This document shows, piece after piece, positions 11,988 through 21,000 of a stretch of DNA of 27,346 bases. The notes beneath the pieces are model-generated. The model ran no database searches, was not told the DNA's origin, and saw nothing but the letters and a program-made list of their open reading frames with translations. A program made the position numbers and the translations under genes. Position 1 is the first letter of the stretch; the number at the start of each line of letters is the position of its first letter. This DNA is from Phytophthora quininea (lineage: Eukaryota; Oomycota; Peronosporomycetes; Peronosporales; Peronosporaceae): assembly GCA_011947345.1 (NCBI GenBank), contig JAAVTG010000110.1, positions 1 through 27,346 on the forward strand, read 5' to 3'.

Positions 11988-12734
11988 GGAGCTCCTCTTG
12001 CTCGCAGAGAGACAAAGTAGTTCAAATGGTCAACAACTAACGGGACCAATGGTTCGAGTGCTCAGGTGCTGCGCTGCGGCATCATGTCGGATCAAGACTG
12101 GCTCGGTATGCCGTTGCTCAGCTTGGCCTTGCAAGGTGGTCCTGCCATAAACTCAAGCTGCATCTCCTCCATGTCGACTGAGAAGCCGACTCCACGACGA
12201 CGCGTCTGATGTTTGGTGCTATATCGGCAGGCGCTTCGAGCTGCCTTGCGCAAGGCGCTCCAAATGCCGGCATCCACCAGAGTAACTTTAGCGGAAGCCA
12301 AGGATCATGCATGACACCTTCGGCATTTTAGCAGCGGAGCTTTAGGAGCTAGGGCCACCTTCAACGCGGAGCTGGGCAATGGCGCTGTTCCAGTGGACGC
12401 TTGCGTCGAAGCAGCGTCCGTCAACGCGGCAGACAACATGCGCTTCAGCGGAAAGCACGCATTGATAACCGACTGCGGCTACTATAGCCAAGAGGAAGTC
12501 AATGCGTCGCCCAAGCGAACTACCCATATGAATTGGAGACAGCCGCCATGGACACTGAGGCGAAGTGTCTTCATCTAGTTCGTGGGCTGTGTCAAAGTAG
12601 CGCAGTTGGATGAGAATGTCGTGGTAGCAGGAAAACAGCGATTGAAGCAGTGAGAGGCGATATTGACCGTGAAAACCGTGCGCACGAGAGCCAACACGGT
12701 GCTATTGCTCGCGATCTCCATCGGGAAATGGTCG

Positions 12735-12739
12735 TTCCC
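12735..12739. repeat. Target site duplication, left copy
   Basis: TTCCC immediately precedes the 5' LTR and is repeated immediately after the 3' LTR (17749-17753). A 5-bp duplication is the usual size for Ty3/Gypsy integration. Confidence 0.9.
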
Positions 12740-12904
12740 TGTGGCGCAGGAACATTCCCAGACTTGAAACACCTCCAGAAACAACCCCAGAGAGCAACCG
12801 CTAGAGCGGTTGCCAACGACTAGAGCAGCAGCAGTTGTAACCACCGCAACCTTAAACCTCTAATACACTCACTATTGAATTCGCCTTCAGCCCAAGAAAC
12901 CACA
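12740..12904 (+). repeat. 5' LTR of the Ty3/Gypsy element (165 bp)
   Basis: It starts TGTGG and ends CCACA, a 5-bp perfect terminal inverted repeat of the TG...CA type. By eye it is identical over all 165 bases to 17584-17748. It contains a hairpin with 9-bp arms (12794-12802 and 12805-12813, loop AG). It is short for a Ty3/Gypsy LTR. Confidence 0.95.
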
Positions 12905-12914
12905 AAGTATACTT

Positions 12915-12936
12915 TGGTTGCGAGCAGTTCGCAATC
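12915..12936 (+). other. Candidate primer binding site / primer hairpin
   Basis: TGGTTGCGAGCAG begins at 12915, ten bases after the 5' LTR. The TGG start fits pairing with a tRNA CCA end, but the offset is larger than usual and I cannot name the tRNA. The same bases form a hairpin: 12916-12923 pairs with 12929-12936 with one G-T wobble and a 5-nt loop. Confidence 0.35.
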
Positions 12937-12966
12937 GATAGTCAAGAAGATCAAGAGTGATCAAGG

Positions 12967-13870
12967 ATGTCGCGCTTCCGGCTGGAAAGCGACGGCGACG
13001 CAGAGATGACCGTGCCACAGCCCATATATGAGTATATTGGGCCTCCAAAGTTAGTGGAGTGGGATCAAGCTTCACTGGTGAAGTGGCGCAGGGCTCGAGC
13101 GCAGTACGAGACGAACATTCGAGAGCGGTGTGAAACAACGGGCGAGGACTACGAGGTTGTGGTGCGAAGCGTGCGCTACGCCATAGATCCAGAGTTGTTG
13201 AAGTTCTTGGCAACGTACGAGATCGGCAAAGATGAAGAGCTCATTACCGATGACGACATTATGACCAAGGTCAAGGAGAGATGCGAGACGACTAATCGCG
13301 ACTTCTTGGCTAACCCTCCGCACTGTTCGCTCAACAATTGAAAATGGACTTGTTGATCAAGGACGTGCCCGATAGAGTGTCTAGATACTTCAGGCAGTTC
13401 GAGAAAATTATTGCGGACAATGGTTTTCAGGAGCATCTAGGACGAGGTTCACCGACAGACGACAACTACGTAGCACGCATGAAGCAGCGGACCAAGATTT
13501 TGGTAGATAACCTCGCACCGCCCATGCTACGTGACGAAATCAAAGGAATGCTGGAACTAGTAAAGTTTCGACACATCAGGACCAACGATCAATTGCTGTA
13601 CAAGTTGATCCTGGAGCGCGCTGAGCTGCAGCAGCTATTCTTCAACAGATTCCGAAAGCAGGACGCGGAGGCAGCTGCCAGGCCAAGCACTCGCAAGGGT
13701 GGAAGACCCGAAACTACAGCAGGTAGTAAGCGAGCGCCAGCTCATGCTACAAAAGAGGGCAAAGCAAAACCGAGCGCAACTGAGCCGGCCTCGACAAAGC
13801 CTGCCGCACCAGCGCCAAAACAGCCACCACCACGGGATGGGTGTTTACACTGCAAGGAGATCACTGGATG
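12967..13870 (+). pseudogene. gag of the Ty3/Gypsy element (frame-broken)
   Basis: Gag forms the particle that packages the element RNA. The start ATG at 12967 lies 62 bp after the 5' LTR. The first frame runs to a stop at 13339-13341; the second frame (readable from about 13314 to a stop at 13869-13871) continues the same protein. A basic, proline/alanine-rich linker (13680-13830) precedes a zinc-knuckle that straddles a second break at 13856-13857: CLHC lies on one side and HWMRDC on the other. If one base is missing there, the spacing is C-x2-C-x3-H-x4-C, one residue shorter than the usual CCHC knuckle. Both breaks are in homopolymers. Confidence 0.8.
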
Positions 13871-16800
13871 AGAGATTGCCCGACCGCCACGGCAGAAGAT
13901 AAGGAAACTGCGTGGACATCGCAGAAAACCAAGACCACGAAAGTAAAACGTGCCGCCGTTCGCCGCCACCACGAGCATGAACTTGGCGAAGAGCGCAAGC
14001 CGGCCGTCAAAGCTTCTGACGAAGATGATTACACGGTGCTGATCAATGGAGTGGTGGAGCTATCAATGTGTCCCGACACAGGAGCAGATAAGTCAATCCT
14101 TCCGGCTACAGCAGTTACGCAGATTCAAGCGATGGGACGTACGCTTGAGGTTAAGAAGCTGCCAGTTCCAGAACCAGTAGAAGGGCTCGGCGGCAAAATT
14201 ACCATGTGTCATACAGGCACCCAGATTGACGTGCAGATCAGAACGTCGGCAGGCCCAGTCAATCTGTACAAGCTGGACTGTCTGATAGTCGAGGACGAGA
14301 AGCAGTTCTTGCTGAGCAAAACGGTGATGAAGCGCCTAGGTATCGATGTCAAGCGGGCGTTTGAACAGTTAGCCAATACTAGCATTGAGCTCAACCACGA
14401 TGACTTACCTGATGAGCCCGAAGTTGGAGCAATAGTTGACGAGGAGATCGAGCAAGAGCTCGAACGCATGTGTGCAGAAGTCAGCGCAGTGCTGAAAGAT
14501 GACCAGTACACGGAGTTTCGGGATGATGTTATCAAGCTTAGCAGGGAGTTTAAACGGCTGTGGAGAACCAAGATCGGGCCGGATGAACCAGCGCTGGTGG
14601 AGCCACTCGTAGTAACCTTGAAGAAAGGAGAGGAACCGGTACGCTGCAAACCGCGCAGATACCCCCAGCCCAGCTAAAATTTCTCGATGAGCACGTCGCT
14701 CAGTTGTTAAAATATGGATTCGTAAGGAAGAACAACCTCAGCAAATGGGCCTCCAACGCTGTGCCTGTACAGAAAGCAGATAGCAAAGATGAATTCCGCG
14801 TGACCAACAACTACATCAAGGTGAACAGCAAGACAGTACCTATCGCTGGGACGATGCCACACTTTTCGATCATCCTGAAGTTTGTTGCCGGTGTCAAATT
14901 CATTGCAAAGTTTGATATGTTCAAAGGCTTCTGGCAGATAATGCTTGCCGAAGAATGCCAAGAAATGTTCAGCTTTATGACTCAGGATGGAGTTTACACA
15001 CCAACGCGGGTACCGCAGGGTGCAACGGATTCTCCACTGCACTTCCAGAACCAAATGCAGACGGTCTACAGGGTGCTATTGTACAAGGGTGCTCTCATTT
15101 GGATCGACGACATCATAATCTACGGCAAAACGGAAGAAGAGTTTCTGGCCAACCTTAGGATGTTTTACGAGCTAACCGCCAAGTACCGCTTGAAACTCAA
15201 CGCAAAGAAGAGCGTCCTCATGGCGTTTGAAGTATCCTGGTGCGGCCGAATTATTGACGGACAAGGAGTTCGTCAAGACCCAGAGCGTCTGTCAGCTTTG
15301 GTATCGCTACCGCTACCGCAAACAGCAGCCGACCTACAACGATTTCTATGCGCCTGTAATTGGGTTCGCGATAGTATCGTGGACTTCGCTCGAGTATTTG
15401 AGCCGATGCAGTCTAAGTTGAATAGCGCCTTGGAAAATCGCAGCAGGAACAAATACTCAGCTAAAGCAGTATCTCTGACTTGGAGTGACAGTGAACGAAC
15501 AGCATACTCACACGCGCTGCAAAGCATCGCAGCTTCCGCTAAGCTCTATTTTCCTGAAGATGAGGCCACAATTTGCTTGTTGACCGATGCAAGTGACTAT
15601 GGCTGGTCAATAATCCTGACCCAAGTACGCAAATGGAAGCAGGATACCGCTGTTGAAAATCAAGAGCACGAACTACTCATCTGTCAGGGTGGCGTCTTCC
15701 GAGGAGCACAAATTCACTGGTCTGTAGTAGAGAAAGAGGCCTACCCAGTGATTAGAGCCTGCATCTCGCTCGACTATATTTTGGAGAGAGAAGGAGGGTT
15801 CAAGGCATTTTGCGATCATTCAAACCTAATCCAAATATTCTCTCCATCGGAGGATGTCAAGAAACACACGCGGGGAAAACTACTTAGATGGGCGCTGCGT
15901 ATGTCGTGTTTAAGATACACGATAGAACATATTGATGGCGAGCGAAATTTGTGGGCCGACATCGTCTCAAGATGGTTGCCGACTGGATCCGCGCAGGAAA
16001 ACACTGTCGTGCAGGTAAAAGCAGCTCGAGTACAGAGCCAAACCACCTTATCCAGACTCAGACCGCTTCAAGACGATGCATTCGAATGGCCAACTCTCGA
16101 AGCAATCAAGAAAGCCCAGCATGCAGCCGAAACCCCAAGCGCAGAGTTTGCAGTGAACGAACAAGGCGTATGGACAGCAGCAGGTAAAATTTGGCTGCCA
16201 TCAAGCGATGAAAACCTGATCTTACGAGTGATGATCACGGCTCACTGCGGAACTCGAGCTCACCGTGGAGTAGACGCTATACTGCAACTACTCGAGGATG
16301 AATTTGTGATCGTTAATGTGCGGATTCGTGTGGAAAATTTCGTATCACAGTGCTTGCTCTGTAAGGATGTGAAAGGAGGACAGCTGATTCAACGTCCATG
16401 GAACAGCACGTACGCAGCTACCAGGCGCAACGAACTTCTCCACATGGATTTCTTGTATATGGGTAAAAGTTACGGGGCCGCGCAATATTTGCTTGTACTT
16501 AAAGATGATCTGTCACACTACTGTGAGCTAGTAGCATGCGAGAGTGCAAACGGTTTAGTGGCAGCATCTGCAGTCCTAGACTGGTACAAGAGATTCGGTT
16601 TACCCGAGATGTAGGTCTCGGATAATGGATCTCACTTCCGCAACACGCTCATGGAGGATCTAAAGAGCAGACTGGGATCGCAGCAGCGCTTTGTACCGGT
16701 ATACACTCCATAGCTCAATGGAACTGCAGAGAGAGTCAATCGGGATATCCTCCAAGTCGTTCGCGTATTGCTGCTCGAGTTTCAACTGGACTCGAGGAAC

Positions 16801-17565
16801 TGGGAGTTTTTGTTGCCTGTCGTGCAATCAAATCTCAACCAAACCCCAGTTCGATCGCTCATGGGAAAATCTCCCATGGAAGTTTTCACTGGACTACAAC
16901 GTGACCCGGTGATCAACGTGATTTTGAAACCCAGTCCACGAGCAGGAGCATTTGAAGTTGTTCAAGGGTCTACCGACTCCTCCGCTGCCCAACTTGAAGC
17001 TCTTCGTTCGAGTCTTCAAGAGCTGCACGCAGACGTAGTAGATGCAAAAGAGCGCCGACGTCTCCAACAACAAGCAGCGAAGAAGGGCCGAGAATGCACC
17101 TTCTCCGTCGGAGATTTTGTGCTTTGGTCAAGGGCAGACCCGCGAATGCCAGGCCAGAAGCTGATGGTTCGATGGGTGGGGCCCTTTCGAATCGTCGAAG
17201 AACTCCCGACCAGTTTCATGATTGAGCATTTGCTTACGGGTGAAAACTTCGACGTGCACGCCATAAGACTGAAACACTACGCAGACAGCATGCTCGAGGT
17301 GACAGAAGAACTAAAGCATCACGTCGCACTTCAGGGTATCAACCTTGGTGTTCGAGCAGTATACAATGGAAGATACAATCGCCGGACCAAGGAGTGGGAG
17401 TTGCTAGTAAGCTGGAAAGGCTTAGAAGACACTGAAGATTCGTGGGAAGCATTCGACAGCATCTACAAAGCAGCGGCAGAATTGGTGACAGCATACGTGG
17501 ACAACTGCAGCGACAACGGCATCAAGAAACACTTGAAAACCATCCAACAGGACAATCAGGTGTAG
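13858..17565 (+). pseudogene. pol polyprotein of the Ty3/Gypsy element: protease, RT, RNase H, integrase, chromodomain (broken)
   Basis: The protease has the aspartyl motif DTGA at 14075-14086. Its frame stops at 14675-14677, and reverse transcriptase continues in the frame read from about 14667. RT motifs include KFDMFKGFWQIML, VPQGATDSP and the catalytic WIDDIIIYG near 15100. RNase H shows LLTDASDYGW, HWSVVEKEAYPV and FCDHSNL. Integrase shows an HHCC zinc site (16230-16370) and a catalytic triad at 16447 (D), 16621 (D) and 16729 (E), giving the classical D-x57-D-x35-E spacing. TAG codons at 16612-16614 and 16711-16713 lie inside the integrase core, just before the second Asp and before NGTAE. 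A chromodomain (about 17356-17511, ELLVSWKGLEDTEDSWE) ends the protein; stop at 17563-17565. Confidence 0.9.
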
Positions 17566-17575
17566 TCAAGTCTTC

Positions 17576-17583
17576 GGGGGCAG
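17576..17583 (+). other. Polypurine tract
   Basis: GGGGGCAG directly abuts the 3' LTR, 11 bases after the pol stop. It is where a Ty3/Gypsy element starts plus-strand DNA synthesis. It is short and interrupted by one C. Confidence 0.6.
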
Positions 17584-17748
17584 TGTGGCGCAGGAACATT
17601 CCCAGACTTGAAACACCTCCAGAAACAACCCCAGAGAGCAACCGCTAGAGCGGTTGCCAACGACTAGAGCAGCAGCAGTTGTAACCACCGCAACCTTAAA
17701 CCTCTAATACACTCACTATTGAATTCGCCTTCAGCCCAAGAAACCACA
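17584..17748 (+). repeat. 3' LTR of the Ty3/Gypsy element (165 bp)
   Basis: It reads as identical to the 5' LTR at 12740-12904, with the same TGTGG/CCACA ends. Its right end is 281 bp before the PRKDC start codon. Confidence 0.95.
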
Positions 17749-17753
17749 TTCCC
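17749..17753. repeat. Target site duplication, right copy
   Basis: TTCCC immediately follows the 3' LTR and matches 12735-12739. Confidence 0.9.
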
Positions 17754-18029
17754 CGAGATGACAAGTCTGAAGAAAGCTAACATGACCGCTACGTAGTGAG
17801 TTTTTACTCAATGAAAAGCAAAGTATTCCCAATTAAACCCGCATGAAGCTTGCTTGTCCATCTTCTCCTGCACCGACGTGCCTTCCGACACCAAGTCCTC
17901 AAAGTACCTTCATCATGGCCGCAGTTTCTTTCAGTAGTGTGTCAATCTGCTTTCGTAAAATACGTTTTTTAAATGTCAATCGCGAGCCAAGTCTATTCAA
18001 CCCAAAGCTCGATTCCGCGGCAGCTGAAG
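17754..18029 (+). other. 5' flank of PRKDC
   Basis: This 276-bp AT-richer stretch lies between the retroelement and the PRKDC start and must hold its proximal promoter and 5' leader. An in-frame ATG at 17973 would add 19 residues. I see no convincing oomycete initiator motif. Confidence 0.55.
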
Positions 18030-21000
18030 ATGGCGGACCGGTTGGCGGAGCGCCTCAAGGAGCTGGAGACGTTCCTGGAGAACGAGCACGCTGTAGACAA
18101 CGTGGAGGAGACCGTGGACCATTTGCAGAGCGAGATCCAGGACGCCATGGCGCGCTCGCGGGCCCGCGCCCAGCAATGCACCATCTTGCTGTTCGAGAGC
18201 GCCGAGCCGCCCAGTCTGCTGCAGTTCCTAGCCGTTAGCGCAGACTTTATCGAGAGCGCGCGCAAGAGAGAGGTGTCCCACGCCCGCATTAGCGTGCTGG
18301 CACTGCTTGCAGACTTCCTGGAGGTCTACGGAGACCACCGCGCGCTGACCAAGCAGCACGTGGTCGATCTCTATCAAACTTGCCAAGGGACTGCACGTGC
18401 AGACCCGTTTAACAAAGTCAAGGCTCAGGCACTGGGGGTGGTGATCAATATCCTAAAGTTTGGAGGCCAGAAGGTGTCCAAAGAAGAGATCCGACCCAGA
18501 GAATATCTGGACAAGCTCTTCTACGACGTCAAGTTCTCAAAAGGGACACAAACTGCGAAGGTGTGATTACGTCAGGAAGTTGCGTGAAATATAAGCTCTA
18601 ATTGGAATGTTTCGTGCAGGGACAAATGCTGGAGGTGCTTGGGTACCTGGTGCAACAATTCCATGAAGATGTGGAGGACGTGGTGCCGCCTGTAATCGAC
18701 TGGATCGAAGACGCCCTTCAGAAACAGTTCGCTAGCAATTCGCCAGAAATGTTGCTCGTGCACGGGCTGCTGTTTGCTCTCGCTCGATTATTGGAGTGTG
18801 ACCCGGAGCGATACACTCGCGACGAAGGGATGCGGAAGAAGATTTACTCGTACGTACACAGGGAAACATGGTCAGTCACCAATGTTTTCTTTGCTAACAG
18901 TGTTGTAAATATTGTGCCGCTAGGTATTTGCTAACCGTTTTTACGACCACAGTTAGTGGCAATATGTCGCGCTACCAAGTGACAAATGCGTCTGAAATCT
19001 TTCTCGCTGAACACGCGCACATATTTCAGCATGAACTGGGCTCGAACGGACAAGAATGGTTTTCGTACATGAAGTTCTGCTGCTCAAGCGAAAACAAAAC
19101 GGTAATTTTCCTGAATATGGTTGGTTGATTGGCGGTTCTGATCGTCGGTTTTATATTATCGTCGTATGCCGCAGATTAAAGAACACGCCAACAAGTGTTC
19201 AAATGCTGTATTCCAAGCGTTGAATGCGCACTTGCAGCGAGAAAAAGAGGACACGCGGAAGAAATGTTTGAATAGGATGCTGAAAGAGACATTGCCAATA
19301 ATGAGTGAAGCATCACCTGAGACGGATGGTGTCAGGTTCGCTCTCCAGTGCCTGGGGTGGCTTGCTGGGTCTATCCAAGTGTATCTTGGCGACAAAGGTT
19401 TTGTCAAGATCGAGGATAAGATCAAAGTGTTCGGTGAGAACCTGTTGGCAATGGATGCCAAGGCTGCTGCCTCGAGATGGTCGCTGTGCTCGCAGTTTGT
19501 TCAGTGTATTGAGAGTTTTATCCGGCAGGTACGTGATTTTTAATTTACAAAGGCAACGAGTTACTCCTGTGTTTGACGTGTCCTGTTACCGAATGCTGGT
19601 GCAGGGTGCAAACAAGACCATAGACGACGGCTACGTCAATTTTGTTGGAGATTTTGTCTGTCATTTACTGACAGCGTATCCCCATTGCCACTGGAAATCA
19701 AAAGTGATGGTGTACAAGCAGATTATCCTGATATTCAATGCGCTATCGAAACGAACAGTTGTCGAACCGCTAATTGATCGCTGTATCCACCACATATTGC
19801 TGTTAACTATTTCAAACGTGACAGATCCAGATCCATCGGTAAGCATTTGCAATAACATTGGATCAATACTAGTTTATACATGGGACTGACGAATTGTCGT
19901 AGATTGTTATTTATCATCCTGAAACAGGAGAGTTGGAGACAAAGCTCCTCTATGACTTCGAGGCGTTTTGGTTGGAGCTGCTTCGTCGAGCAAATCGTGT
20001 TGTGGAACTCGCTGATAGTGCGCGAAGAAAGCTCCAAAGCGGCAGCGATGACGTTGAAATGGAAGTTCCTGCAGGCTGTGAGAGAACGATTGAAGTGACT
20101 CTCTTCGATTCTGCCGTGAAGCACGTTCTTTATATTCTTGACCAGCTCAATTTATCGTACAGATACGATCTGCAGACAACAAACAACGGCAAGAATGCGA
20201 GCGGATACACGGTAAGCTGAGATATGGTTTCAAAGGTCGTTGCCCTTGTTAGTTAAACATTATCTGTAACTTTTGCAGCCCGTTGTTCCCCGTGACCACT
20301 CTATTATGCTGAACCTGACTGAATTTGTGGAACGAGTACTCGACAAACTGCCAAGATCACTTCTGCTGCCATGGGTACGTTAAGAAGACTTGTATTCACT
20401 GGAGTGAGTGGCTTAACGCGTATTTCCGTTTAGATTGCACAACTTCTACACGCTATTCTTTCTCTGGCTACGCGTATGCCTCTGGTTTCAAGCTTTTATC
20501 GTATCGGGAGAGTTTTAGCCTCGGCCATGGATGATCTCGATTACTTTGATAGCAAAGACAAGCACGCAGATCGAGCTCAACTGCATCTCGACTTTTCACA
20601 TTTCTTCACGAAAGTGTGTGGCCAAGCACGATTTCTCCAAGACGAACTGCTTGTGGCGTGTGCGTCTTTCGTATTGGCATCTCCTATTAAACATGTCAAC
20701 ATCCGAGACACAGACGAGATTCTAAAGTCGGCGCTGACATTAGGTAGATCATACCTGCCGGCTGCAACAATTGCTGTTACAGCTTTAGAGAAGTGGCAAC
20801 GGCAGTGCCCCGACGCACTGGACGGAATACTCAGCAAAGTTGTTCCGTTGCTATCAGCCTATTTTGATCAAGAAGAGATTGAAGACGAAAGATCAAATCT
20901 TTCGAAGCCAGTTGCGAAGCGGATTTCCCGTGGTGATCCTCCAAGTGTTTCTGATTTCGCCAATCTCCAGCGACGTATACTGTTGCTTCTTGGAAAGTTT

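Larger units (their letters stand above)
9577..12734. other. Gene-poor region with decayed coding fragments
   Basis: No intact gene could be supported in this 3.1-kb stretch. The first ~200 bp are MFS upstream sequence. Minus-strand fragments that look once-coding are listed separately: an endonuclease-like motif near 10200, and hydrophobic or ordered pieces at 10958-11197, 11242-11445 and 11727-11987. A 23-bp inverted repeat lies at 11187-11235. The longest open frame (9738-10592, minus, 284 codons) is GC-rich, arginine-rich and matches no family I recognise. At its right edge the region abuts the retrotransposon insertion. Confidence 0.55.
12740..17748 (+). mobile_element. Complete Ty3/Gypsy chromovirus-type LTR retrotransposon, coding capacity broken
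   Basis: This 5009-bp element has two LTRs, gag, protease, reverse transcriptase, RNase H, integrase and a C-terminal chromodomain, in the Ty3/Gypsy order. It is bounded by TTCCC duplications. The gag-pol frame breaks at C run 13314-13316, G run 13856-13857 and C run 14662-14666, each consistent with one missing base. It also contains in-frame TAG codons at 16612-16614 and 16711-16713. The element lies between a decayed region and the PRKDC gene, in PRKDC's orientation. Confidence 0.95.

Noticed and set aside
14655..14680. Programmed -1 ribosomal frameshift between protease and reverse transcriptase
   Set aside because: The direction fits, but the run of five C in this frame does not give an X-XXY-YYZ slippery heptamer, and the two other breaks in the element are also single-base losses at homopolymers. 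Mutation or sequencing error is simpler.
16612..16713. Stop-codon readthrough or a reassigned TAG codon in the integrase
   Set aside because: Two TAGs within 100 bases in the catalytic core have no precedent in Ty3/Gypsy, and TAG ends the HECT frame in this window, so reassignment is not supported.
19529..19604. Frameshifts or stops in the first part of PRKDC
   Set aside because: Each interruption between 18560 and 20434 is bounded by GT and AG, is 59-76 nt long and restores frame, so these are introns.
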